Assembly (NCBI GenBank): GCA_006386115.1
Contig: VFIW01000071.1
Coordinates: 186,001 to 250,000, forward strand
DNA: 64,000 bases
Direction of reading: 5' to 3'
DNA from: Globisporangium splendens
Lineage: Eukaryota; Oomycota; Peronosporomycetes; Pythiales; Pythiaceae
Position numbers and translations under genes: made by a program. This document shows, piece after piece, positions 20,610-31,946 of the stretch (positions within the stretch are counted from its first letter, which is position 1; every line of letters starts with the position of its first letter). Under the pieces are notes generated by a model that saw nothing but the letters and a program-made list of their open reading frames with translations, was not told the origin of the DNA and did no database searches.

Positions 20610-22604
20610 ATGGTAGGCGCGAAACTCATGATGCGCGCGGCGGTGGCCGCCAACAAGGCAGCGCTGCTGAACTCCAAGCAGCAGCAGTGGCGCGGCGTGG
20701 TGTCGTCCATCAAGCCGCAGGTCGCCAACTACGACCTCGTGGTGATCGGTAGCGGCCCATCGGCCACGCAGTGCGCCATCGAGTCCTCCAAGCAAGGGAA
20801 GCGCGTCGCGATCGTCGACAAGAAGACGTCCGTCGGCGGCGTCTGCGTGCACACGGGCACGATCCCGTCCAAGACCTTCCGAGAGGCGGTGCTCCACCTT
20901 TCCGGATACCGCCACCACGGGTACGTGCATGCATCCTATTGTCAAACAGACAGACGGTGCTCGCTTATTCGGCTCCTCAGTAACCATCGTTTTGTTGTAT
21001 ATCTATGATGGTTCCTTGCGTAATGTAGTTTCTATGGCAAGTCGTACTCGATGAAGGCGGTGACGATTGATGATATCTTGTACCGCGTCAAGCGCGTCGT
21101 GAACTCGGAGGTCGACGTGATCAAGGCGCAGTTGAAGGCGGCGCGCGTGGAGTACATTCCAGGCTTCGCGCGCTTTGAGAACGAACACGAGATCTCGATT
21201 GTCCGTGACCCGGAGACGAGTGAGTCTCAAGATGTCGGGGAGGTCACGAACACGGTGTCGCGTCTCCGCGCCGATAAGTTTCTGATCGCGTGTGGCACGC
21301 GTCCAGCGCACAACCCGAACGTGCCGATCGACGGCAAAGTGATCTTCGACAGTGACCAGATCTTGAGCGGCGACATTCGCGACCTGCCGCGCTCGCTCAT
21401 TGTGGTTGGTGCGGGTGTCATCGGCATCGAGTACGCGTCCATGCTGAATGTGATCCCAGGACACTCGGTGACGGTTATCGATGCGCGTCCAGAGGTTCAT
21501 GTCCCCATGTTTCCTTTGCGCATTTGCATTTCTACGTGCTCATAGTTTTCGAATGCCCGCTGCTTTATTTGTGATTTGCAGATCTTGTCTTTCTGTGACA
21601 ACGAAATCATCAGCAACCTCACGTATGAGATGCGCAGCAAAGGCGCTCGATTCTTGCTGGGAGAGACCATTAAGCGTGTGGAGGTACGACTGTGCAGTCT
21701 AAAGGCTTGCGAGCATGTATACTCATATGGTTATGTGCTGTTTGTAGAAAACCGATGCTGGTGTGACCGTGTATTTGAACAGTGGCAAGGTTACAAGTGC
21801 GGATGCGTTGCTGTACACTGTTGGTCGTCAGGTGCGATGCTTAGCACTGGACACTTTCGAAAGGCTGCTGGAGCCGTGCTAATCTCTGTTCTTCTATATT
21901 TGTTTATTGATGTTCAGGCTAGCACGGATGGATTGAACTTGGAGGCCGTCAACCTGTCCCGCAATCCTCGTGGCTTGCTGAATGTGAACAAGAGCTACCA
22001 AACGGGACAGCCCAACATGTAGGTGCTTCTTATGAGTCGGCAATTGTATTTTCCTTCTTGCTGATTGCTCTAACTCGGGCGGTTCTGTTTCAGTTATGCT
22101 GTCGGCGATTGCATTGGTGCTCCGTCGTTGGCGTCGACGAGTATGGAACAGGGACGTCTTGCAGCGTGCCACATGTGGGATCAAGAAAAGCAGCACGTGA
22201 CGAGCCAGTTGGAGAACGGCAACTACCCGTACGGCATCTACACAATTCCAGAGATCTCGATGGTCGGGAAAACGGAGCAGCAACTGACGAAGGAGGGTGT
22301 GAATTTTGAAATCGGTATCGCGAAATACTCGGAGCTCGCCAAGGGTCAAATGAGTGGCAGTACCGCTGGTGGCATGCTCAAGATCTTGTTCGACCCAACG
22401 ACGTTGAAACTCTTTGGCGTCCACGCCATTGGCGAAGGCGCAACCGAGATCATCCACATCGGGCAAGTCGCGATTGCCATGGGCTGCTCGGTGACGTACT
22501 TCCGTGATGCCGTCTTCAACTACCCAACATTGGCCGAAGCTTACCGTGTGGCCGCGTTGAACGGACTGGGTCGTCTTAGCCGTGAGACGAACACCGGCGA
22601 GTAA
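20610..22604 (+). CDS. Soluble-type NAD(P) transhydrogenase, flavoprotein
   Basis: Six exons (20610-20920, 21029-21494, 21582-21683, 21748-21831, 21918-22018, 22094-22604) join in phase to a 524-residue protein. Features in order: a basic, Ala-rich N terminus that could be a mitochondrial presequence; the FAD-binding motif VVIGSGPSATQCA (about residues 44-56); GGVCVHTGTIPSK; a second Rossmann motif VVGAGVIGIEYASML; the YAVGDC FAD motif; and the C-terminal dimerisation domain with VHAIGEGATEIIHIG. It belongs to the pyridine-nucleotide disulfide oxidoreductase fold, but the second redox Cys of the usual CxxxxC is Thr84, as in bacterial SthA-type transhydrogenases, so hydride exchange between NADPH and NAD is the likely reaction. 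The exon 2 donor (GTTCAT) is weak. Confidence 0.92.
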
Positions 22605-22650
22605 CTTACTTAATCGAGCGCACACAGGCATTTGGGGTGTGGGTCATAGA

Positions 22651-24795
22651 TTAGACAAAAGAAGACGATGAAACGATGAGCATCGAGAGACAAAAAACAG
22701 AAGTCGATGATGAAGACAGTAAGTAAACACGACATCGAAAGGTGGAAAGAGAAAAGCGTTTTTTCTGCTGTGCGTCAGGTACGTCTGGCACAATCGATGT
22801 TGGCGCAACTCGTGCTGCGTTGAGCGAGGGAGTAGTATCCCGCTTGGAACTTGCTGTACTGACGCGAAAGCACACGCTAAGAGCTGTTGTCGGCCATAGG
22901 CGGCCGGCACTGTAGGGGACGATAATGGACGAGTGAAACAAGACACCGCTATGAGAACCAGGTCGAAACCGCGTCACGATTACTCTGATCGCGATAACGA
23001 TGGCGAGAACAGCCTACACAGCCATCAGTGTCATTTTCATGTCTTTCGCAAAACCCTCCATGCTGACATTGAAGAGATTGCTCGATCGCGCTTGCACACG
23101 ACTCATGGTATTCCCTCCATTGTGATCGCCGCTGATGCCGCTCGTGGTGAATGCGGTGAGAATGGACGTGCCACGAAATGCAAGAGAGCGGAACGGACCC
23201 AAGACTGAGAGTGCACATGAAAGACTGATCGCGAGGCCACGGACGCCTTGAATGCCGTTGTGGGGGCGCCAAAGCAGCACGTGGGTCTGGGAGAAAATCA
23301 CGACCTTCATGAACAGCGCCAGGATCCATACATTACGCATCTGCAACGAGGCGTGTTGGATGAATGTCATCACGTCGAAATGCGTCGTCCCGTTCACTGT
23401 TGTCCAATACGTCTCGAGGAAGACATCGACAAAGCTGCAGTCGATGCAGTGCGCCAAGACGTAGCAGACCACGAGGAACAAGCTCCCGTAAACCACCACT
23501 TGGAACGGAATCTTGCTTAGCGTCTTGAGGGTGCTTACAAGTCGATCCCAGATCAGCGGGTGACGGTCGCGAGATGTGCAGAACGTCACTGCGAACAGCA
23601 AAACCAAGCGGATCCACACGCACAGCTGCGCGACGCCTCGCAGAGTGGCCGTGAAAGGATACCATTCGGCGATGTTGGACTCGAGAACGCCTCGCTCGTA
23701 GCGATAGTCGTCGACGAGCACTGTGCGGCACTTTGATATCGAGCCATTTCAGTGGACGCTGCTATTGGCTGACTCCGAGATATTTTGTGTCGAGCAGTTC
23801 TGGCCACGAGCGAGCATGACGATCTCGAGGACTTCGGTCTGGAAGTACGCCGAGATGACGCTTGTGGACGAAGTGGATGGGTTGAACGTCGTGAACACAG
23901 TCAAATCCAGTCGCAAGCCTGGGCGTTTCTTCTGCAGCGAGAGCAAGCGGAGATCGACGTGGTCCGAAATCGGAACTTTCGGGAGGGACGCGTTAATCGG
24001 ATGCGTGCACATTCACCGGACCGGGCGATCACAAAACAATGGCCGACGCGCTCGAGTCACTGACGAGCAAATGTTGAGTGACTCAGCTGGCTGCTCCGTG
24101 TTTTTCTTGTACGTGAAGACGCTATGCATTCGCCACCGCGTATTGACCTTTGTGAATCGGTACAAATAGTGGTGCAAGCGATCGATCCAGTAGTGCTGCG
24201 TCTCAAAGGCAAAGTACCCTTGCTGCTGCGAATGTATGGTGTCATCAGCGACTGTGGCCGATAGCTGACCTTGTACTTCGGACGCCAAGTTGTCGAGGAA
24301 AGTATATGTTGTGGCTAGACTCAAGATGGTTTGATAGTCTCCGGACGGCTCACGGTACTGTGCTGGCAGATGAAGGAGCTGTCCAATGCCACGGAGGCTG
24401 ATTGAGGTTGTGTCGTACTTGTACGAGCACAACTTGGTCGTGCTGATCGCGCTGGTGCCTTTTGTCCCAGCAAATTGGACGACGTTGCTCGTGCTGAAGT
24501 TTTGCCAAATTTGTGCAACGGGGTATGCCCACGGACCAAAGTAAACGGCGACACTCGGTCCTGCTTTTCTCGGGAAGTACTGGTAGACGTTTTTGATCCC
24601 GAGACCTGTTCGTGGGATGTCCGTCACCAAGAGGAACAAGGAGATCAGGGAAAACACGCAGCGGATCCGGGAGAAGTCGATGCACTCGTCAATGTCGTTC
24701 GCTGGAAGCTGCCAGTCACTTGGAATGACCTCAAGTCGGTTTACTGGACGAAATGATTCATAGCGAAGACGTTCGCTTCGTCCCTCGGACGCCAT
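22651..24795 (-). pseudogene. TDIPRTG-family membrane protein, one frame interrupted by three stops (right A copy)
   Basis: The ATG at 24793-24795 opens a frame that can be followed to 22651 without a frameshift. It carries the N-terminal module (LVTDIPRTGLG, FGPWAYPVAQI, YKYDT), a WIDRLHHYL motif, a hydrophilic section, DDYRYERG, and hydrophobic segments including KIPFQVVVYGSLFLVVCYVLAHCIDC and MRNVWILALFMKVVI. It is interrupted by TGA 24013-24015, TGA 23749-23751 and TAG 23014-23016. Beyond the TAG, a VPYSAG motif matches the equivalent place in the left B gene, so the reading continues to be homologous. The first 586 bp are duplicated at 13558-14143. It converges with the transhydrogenase gene (47 bp). 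Confidence 0.82.
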
Positions 24796-24821
24796 CGTTG
24801 AGTGCTTTAAAAGGACGCAAG
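24236..24821. repeat. Inverted duplication block A, right copy
   Basis: Partner of 13558-14143. Here the copy belongs to a longer gene, so this side looks like the source. Confidence 0.88.
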
Positions 24822-25231
24822 TCAAAGCAGCCTCACACAGCGACTAGAATCCATGAACTCCCTCGAACAAGCCCGAGATTTAATTCAAGTATTGGAAAAC
24901 AAAAAAAAGGAAAGGACAGATCGCTAACGAACGACTCGAATCGGCCGTGTTTACATCTCATTTTCGCTGCTATGATCTTGTTCTCGATACCAAGACTGCA
25001 GCGCAAGTGCAAAGTATCCTCAGTCTCGGTTGCCCTTTGTTTCTCTTATCTGGCTGTCGATATGCATGACACGTACAGGGGAGCACCGTGGAGAACGACG
25101 AGGAATAAGAGAAGTGTGAATGTGTGTTGCGGATGTGCACGATGATGAGCGGCGATTGTGAGGAACGACACGAGAGCTGAGGCTGACGACCATCGCGTGG
25201 TGGATCTTGATTCACAGTGGAGCTGGTGACG
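24822..25231. other. Intergenic region
   Basis: Spacer between divergently oriented TDIPRTG-family sequences. It includes an A-rich run near 24898-24910. No gene is seen. Confidence 0.4.
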
Positions 25232-25743
25232 CGCGGTGATTGTTACAGTTCGTGGCGCTGCTGCAGAGGTGCTCCGTGTCGCTCAGCTCGTGACTCCAGA
25301 CGTGGGGTTCACGGCCAAGAACATAGTCGTCATAGCGATATCACAACGATCGGGTACGCAGGGACACTGATGCTTCTCGCAAACTGCTGGATGTTCCCGG
25401 TTCCATTCGCTCTCACCTTCGGTGGACTCTTTTTTGCTTTCTTCCTCAGCTTGTTCGGGACAATCACGGTGGGCGTAAACGATCTTGCCAAGCTCAAGGA
25501 GTTCTACAAATTTACCCTCCAAGTTGGCGTCCAGGCATCGATGGCCGGTGTGTACCCAGTGTACAATACGATCTTCTTGACTCTCGACGGCTTTGCTCAG
25601 CTCGCATTCGTTTTTCGTTGTTAGCGATCATCAAGATCATGCTCAAGTACATCGTATCGAAACACACAGGATGGTCAGAACGACTTCACAATCACGACGT
25701 GCTCCAGTGTCGACACACTCGACGCGTTGTACCGGCAACCAGA
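25232..25743 (+). pseudogene. C-terminal membrane-domain fragment of a TDIPRTG-family gene
   Basis: The stretch encodes hydrophobic segments (ANCWMFPVPFALTFGGLFFA, FFLSLFGTITVGV) and a VYPVYNTIFLTL motif, then a short tail ending at TAG 25622. Two frames are needed to read it. Its start (GTTCACGGCCAAGAACATAG) and its VYPVYNTIF part both recur at the 3' end of the left B gene (around 14270 and 14150-14195), which shows that it is the C-terminal part of the same family. It is followed after about 150 bp by the N-terminal module of the right B copy, giving a head-to-tail tandem arrangement. Confidence 0.65.
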
Positions 25744-27398
25744 ACACGACGACGTACTGGCAAAGCGACACAAGCGAACGCACCGGATGCAAACCCCACC
25801 GAGCGATATCGACTCCTGTATCAAGTTTTCGAAATTCCGCTGTTTATTCTCGATTTTTGGCTACCTGCTCGTGCTCACGGATATCCCGCGAACTGGGTTT
25901 GGGACAGGAGAGCTGAGCACAAGGTTCAAGAGAGTTGCTCCAGGTTCAGTGGTGATGTTTGGTCCGTACGCGTATAGCGTCATCCAGATCGAAAAAGACG
26001 ATACAGCACGAGCCAATTCAGGAAACACAACTGCTGCGTATAAAGGAGCTGGCGAAAGCATCGACACAGCGGCGACGACGGTTTGGTCGTACAAATACGA
26101 CTCGCTCTCCACTGGACTTCGCGGCATCGCAAGAGTCTTCAACGTCTCAGGATACCCTCGCTGCCTCTTGTACTTGGAAGAATGTCCGTCGAGTGCTCTA
26201 AGCCTCGAGTCAGCATTCACGATGCTGGATGCGCTCGTGGACGCCATCCCTTCGACAAACAGCTCCGGGCAACGGAAACACGTACCGTTCGTGTTTCAGA
26301 CAACAAGTATCTGGATTGGCCAACTGAATCACCTCCTGCTGAGCAAATTTGGGTGGTACCACAAAGACATTCGCTTGTATGCAGCGCGTTACTACTCTCG
26401 ACTCGATGTGCAAGACAGTGCTCATTGATGACTATCGGTACGAAAGAGGTATCATGTCTACAAACGGTGAAGAGTGGTATAATGTCACGCGCTGTTTGCG
26501 TGCGGTGATTCAGTTTTACGTCTGGGTACGCGTTCTCTGCGTGTGGCTTGGTTGCTACTTTGCAAGACGACACGAAGCAAGGTTTGTCTCGTTGTCTTTA
26601 CGCCAGCGGATCCAGTTGACCTGGCTGACATACATGAAAATCCCGAGTCACGTGATCGTCTATGGGAGTTGGGTCCCGGTTTTGCTGTATTCATGGGCTC
26701 ATTTGATTGACAGTTGTTTGCTTCACGCTCTTTGTGAGACAGTGTGGATGTCTGTCAATGGCGCCGTCAAGTTCGAGTTCTTGACGTATGTGCATGTGGC
26801 GTCCGTACAAATGCGCAATGTTTGGCTGATTGCTCTCGTGGTCGAGTTTCTGGTTACGCTTCAAGTGTACGGCTTTGCGCAACGTTCTTTTCCGTGGTTG
26901 CGTCAGTATGGACTTCTTGGAATTCGAGGTGGGTTAATCGGAATGACATCATCCGTCACCATCTTCGCGTATTTTCGAGTCTCGACGCTCCGCAATACCA
27001 AGATTGTTGCAGCTGGCATTCTGCCACCCGAGTCGCTACGCTTGCAACGTTTGTTTTCTTCGAGTTTCGAAAACGCGAGCGAGTTCGGGCTGTTTTATGA
27101 CGTGCGGGCCATTTTTGCCGCGAGCGTAGCCATTCTTGTGGCCGTTCTTGTTGTTAAGGTCTTCCTGATGGGGACGAGAGTGTGGGCTCGTCCTTCGCAT
27201 TGGCAAACGCTGAGTGATGCTCCGAAGTTGAACCATTCGACGCAGGTTGCTATTTTTCGGTCGTATGATCTCCCGTGCAGTGCCTTCAGCGATCAAATTT
27301 GGATCAATCCGCTCGGATTGAAAGTGCAGCAGGCACAAAGTGATGCTGATCTCATCCGATGTGTTGTTCTGCAAGCTTTTGCTATGAACAGACAGTGA
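25744..27398 (+). pseudogene. TDIPRTG-family membrane protein, truncated and frameshifted (right B copy)
   Basis: The N-terminal frame (to TGA 26426-26428) carries DIDSCIKFSKFRC, LVLTDIPRTGFG, FGPYAYSVIQI and the ectodomain motifs. The second frame (from about 26400 to 27398) carries DDYRYERG and five to six hydrophobic segments. The two overlap in different phases, and compared with the right A gene about 100 residues are missing between ARYYS and DDYRYERG, so a deletion caused the shift. The same lesion is in the left B copy. Family similarity ends at 27283, after which a short unrelated tail follows. This copy retains CAG where the left copy has TAG 15470. Confidence 0.8.
25771..27283. repeat. 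Inverted duplication block B, right copy
   Basis: Partner of 15093-16605. Confidence 0.88.
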
Positions 27399-28418
27399 CG
27401 GCATCACTTGAGAGGGTTTCGATCCGATTAGGAGTCCTTGACAAACTGAAGTCTGGATAGCCTCGAGAGAACAGAGGACCCTCTTCGATCACGAATTGGC
27501 GCTTGCTCCGAGTAATGTTTCCAAACACGACTCGGCCATTTCAGCAACCTGCCACTGCCCGAACCAAGTAATACCAAAACTCGCCGCTCTGGGGTATCGG
27601 GAATTCTTGTCTTCTCATCTCCGTCTGGGCATCTTCCGTATTTTTATCATCTGGTGTGCTTGAACCACCTCTGGTTTGCTTGTTGCCATAAATCTCGGTA
27701 GGCATGCAAACAACATGGTCTGCTATTAATGAGAGGAACCCACACAGACGCGTCTCATCAGTGCCGCACACATCTCATCGATTCTTTGAAGTAGCGCCAC
27801 CATCAATTAACCCGATCGTATATTGATGTCAATTGAAGAAGCCATGGTGCCAATGGATGAGCAGGTCGAACTCGCCAGCCGACAGCAGCAGAGTGAATGA
27901 AAGCGCCGTGTTCTGCAGAGCACAACGCTTTCCTGCGGATTGTGAGCCACTTCAGCACGTGCTGCAGTCAAGAGCCGCTCGCGATGCAGTTTGTGCATCC
28001 GTTTAGATTCATCCGCGCATCGTCAGGCGAGAGCGTGTGCCGCAGCTGCATGCTCTCGCCTGAGCAGCTCCCAAAATGGTTGCTTTCGGTGGTGCTCGGA
28101 CGAAAAATATCCAAGCTGAAAGGTGCATTTGATGAAAATGATAGACGTTTTTAAAGGGCATGCAATTTAAACAGGTATCTCACAAATATATGCTCTTGAC
28201 TGTTGCGTGCCACAGTTGTACTCTTTCTTCCCGCTTAATAGAGAATCTACAGCAGTGCCATTTTGTAAGAGAGTATGTCGGTGTCGATCACTCTTGTGTG
28301 TCGAAATCAAAACCATGTTGAGTCGAAAGCATTTCGCCCATTTCACGAGCCAAACGAGCAACTCGCATGCATTCTTCCGCACAAAACCAATCAGTCGCCA
28401 AAGGGCTATTTGAAAGCG
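27399..28418. other. Gene-poor spacer
   Basis: An 85-codon frame at 27897-28154 (+) has several Cys/His residues but no recognisable domain, and I do not call it. Nothing else is seen. Confidence 0.4.
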
Positions 28419-29025
28419 ATGACCGACCAGCGCCAACTGTACCAGCCGCTGCACGGCTGACCGCCCGTGCCAAGCCAAGACGGTGTCGTTTGATTGCTAT
28501 AGCGGCGAACCCCGTCGCCAACAGCGCTACTACCGCTTCTACGAGCAGCCGACCGTTGACCCGCGCTGCCTTCGCTGCGATCAAAAACGTCGACGATAAC
28601 GCTCTGGCTGACGAAGCGCGCGAAGGCAGGTGAACCTGTTCTGCCGCCGCAGGTGATGGAGCCGCACGGTGGCGCGCTGGGAAAGACGCTTTGTGAGTGT
28701 GCCGCGCTGCAGCGAACGCATCGGTCGCATGCACGAACAGGATCTGGAGCAGGTTCAACTGGGCGACTACGCGCACAGGAATGCAACCAACGCACGGTCA
28801 GCAACTGCGACTAGCTTCTTGTCGCCAAACTCTTCGGCCACGACACCAGCGCATGTTGCGGCCGCACCGGCTGACTTAGTGTATCCGCCAACGGCAGTCG
28901 ATGAACCAACGACGTCACCACCGGCTCCGGCGACGGAAAACAAAGCACCTCCTGCCGCGAAAGCAAAAGCCAAATCGAAAGCCAAGGCACCTGCCGGAGC
29001 AGGCGACGAAGAAAGAAAACCAGGA
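28419..29025 (+). pseudogene. Degenerate partial copy of the 46.6-48.9 kb gene
   Basis: The ATG at 28419 opens MTDQRQLYQPLHG, matching MADQRPQLYHPLHG near the N terminus of the large gene at 46586-48856. Further matching blocks are LTKRAKAGEPVLPPQVMEPHGGALGKTL, ARMHEQDLEQVQLGDYAH-like sequence and the Ala/Lys repeat AKAKSKAKAP. They are spread over all three frames, with stops and deletions. It represents roughly the first 300 codons, and similarity ends in the Lys/Ala-rich segment. Confidence 0.8.
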
Positions 29026-31946
29026 TCCAGCCTCCACGTTGCTGTGTTCTTTCGAAATGTATTTCTTTCTTCCTGTTTTCGATTCCATTGTTGCTCGTCC
29101 GTTGATGCAGAATGTTCACTACAAAATATGTGAATTTACCTATTATTGGCTTGGGCTGAGTGTTAAAATCGTAGATGCTGTCTTGCTACCAACACGCTCG
29201 CGCTCATACCGGAAACCCCACGATGAACCAAAGGCGCAACTTCAAGCTGGGCATAAAATCTGCCCTCCAACTGTCTCGGACAGAGACGGGAATAAAGACC
29301 TGATTATGCGGTCATGACATTCTGGCATTGCGGGTAGGAGTCGTGGTCGTGGTTGGCGTGGTTTGAGACGGGGTTGCTCGCATCTCCTTGAAAGGCCACA
29401 CTCGAGCCTACTGACGTGCCGACCAGGTGGTTGGTGGTCAACTGGAGAAGTTCGAAATACCAGCCGAGCTCTTCGAGCACGATTTTCTCACTTTCAAGCA
29501 CGTTGCTTCGCGTAAAAGTTCTTCAAACTCAACCATAGAGCATCACCCAAGTTGACAAATGCAATCGCTTATTCTCCTTTCCATGCGGTTACCATTTGTG
29601 ATGTCTCTGGTTTATTCATTTCGATAATGGTGCTCGCATGGCACTTGGTCATGATTACCACCTGCAGTCACACCACCAATTAGCCCAGCGAACATTGAAC
29701 TCGACATGCGAGACAGCCATCTTCGACGTGGATACACCCGAGACATCGCTGGTATGGTAGATGGCACCAACCAACGAAAGAGAGAGAGATTGAAATGATT
29801 GTATCCGTAGAAAGTGACGCGTAGTCGTCGAGTTTTCTCACAATTCACTCAGTGGGAAGACTTGAGTCACAGTGTCACAATTGTTGGCATGCGCCGAAGC
29901 GGCACTGGCGCACAATAGAAGCGAAGAGTGCGGTGTTTCTAAGCGTATCGGGCAGAGTACTTCAGGGCCGGCGAAATTTCGAGTTTCGCGACACATTTCG
30001 GCAGTGTGAAGCAGAGAACCCTCGCATTTGGATGACGCCTCGCAGTCCACAAACACGAAGTATTTGCTCCAAAGCCTCATAAATCAGCGCCGACGGACTG
30101 AACCCATTTCACACACACCCGAGCCAAATCTATCGAAGAAGAATCCGACCAATGGCTACTTCAACGTGCATGGGCTTTTCGCTTGTCCCCCCACCCCTGC
30201 ACAGTACAGTGTTGCTGGTAAACATCTCGAATCAACATGCTCGGAAAAACAAAAAAAGTCAGAAATGAAAAGTAATGATTGTGCGGCTGCTGTGCGCTTT
30301 CAGTGTATATGCTGCTTGTTTTGTCTCTTTGGCATATACACCAAATGTGCAACAGGTCTCCATAAACATGCAAATCTGTGAAACGCAGAGCATCTGACGC
30401 GCTTGGATTTTTCAGACTCGTATCACATCGGTGAGAGAGAAGGAGAAAAAACGAAGGAGCCGATCCGATCCATATGAGCCGGTCGCACACACACACACAC
30501 CTCTTTTTATTTTTGTTTTAGTGAGGTGTATATTATGTTGCGCGTGCGCACACACCTCATGCACACTTAGTATACTGTATTACGCCGCAGCTGATGACCA
30601 CTTCAGTTTCGCCAAGCCCACGAAAAACTCACTTGAAATTTATACACTGCAGCGCCTCGTGAAACTCGGTCAAGAACTCCAGGTACCGATCTCACTTTGA
30701 AGCCATTTACCAATTTTCCGACCTAAAAAGACGGGGAAAGATAACTCGGATTGCAGAATGCGCTGTGTTCCATTGGGATTTGTTTAGTCTGCTCTAATGA
30801 CGAATTCATGTGGACTGGAAATGATTCTAAAGTGTGTGATCACCAGACAGGACAAGCGTCATTTTGCTTGGCCGAAATTTTAGATTCGCTTTTTGCAGCG
30901 AAGCAGCTCTTTTTGTTGTGGATAGATACACAACGGACGATGGGCATTGCGGCTCTTCTAGCGAGCGCGGCAGCCAGCCGTTCCGCGGCCATGACGAGAT
31001 GCCAGACGCGCGCCGATGGCTGCTTTGCCTTTTCTACCAGCAGAGAGATTCAGTCCCACTTCCGCCATCTCTTTAACGTCGCAAATTCACTCTTGTCATT
31101 TCCCTTTTCCAAGTCCATAAAAACCTTATAAACTGTTCCTTTTGACAGAATTTCAGCCAATGAAAGTTCTCAAAGTCGTTTCCGAAGCTTGCAAAAGAAC
31201 CTTTTTATGGTAGAAAATCAAACACTAACGGGTCAGCGTCCTGTCTGCTTGGTTCTTCTTTTCCGTTTGCAGTTAGCAGGTTTGCTGAACTGGCCAGCGG
31301 CTCGGCGGATGAAACATGACGAGAAACTAGATGCGCAGCCTCTGAGCATGCGTCGTCTGCCCGAATCGGAGAGTGTCCCACCACAGGAGGAGGCGAAACT
31401 TTGAACAACAGCAAGCGCCAAACAGCAGAACGACCGTGTCGGAGACTCCCCCGCTCTTTGAATCTCGATATCACTGCGTGCAGCTGCAGTACATTTACAA
31501 CCGTGCTATTACATCTGTATGGGTATCGATCGAGCGCAGCGCCATGCTGCCGCGATCTTTTTCTTCAGGCTTTGGTGTATGATCTGGGGCGTCATGCAGT
31601 GTTGTGTGCTGGTGATAATAACAGGAAACAAATAATCTGGTTCCCAGCTGGGAATAAATAAGAGACAAGGGAGACAGGGCGGTGGCGACACCCAGCCCCA
31701 CTGCCATCCATCTGCCTTTTGGTGGTAGGTCGAGGGTAGGGTTTTTGATGCAAACCACTCTCGCATTTCTATTCGCTGAAAACCGTATGAATAGATATTT
31801 ACACCAATCAGAGATCGACAAACGCGACGTTTCTGTCCCCCATCCCATCTCACAGAGTGAAGGTGAGCTTTCGAGTGTCGTTGCTATTGCAAAAAGACAC
31901 GAAGGCGCATGCACATTCACATTCGAAAACCCCAAGAGCTGCAGAG
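29026..31946. other. Long gene-poor region
   Basis: Almost 3 kb with only short overlapping frames on both strands. An (AC)n microsatellite lies at 30485-30500 and an AT-rich stretch around 30500-30560. I see no coding, RNA or transposon signature. Confidence 0.45.

Noticed and set aside
29304..31661. Several 60-130 codon frames on both strands
   Set aside because: They overlap one another, lack motifs and start in AT-rich or repeat DNA; length is within chance for this composition.
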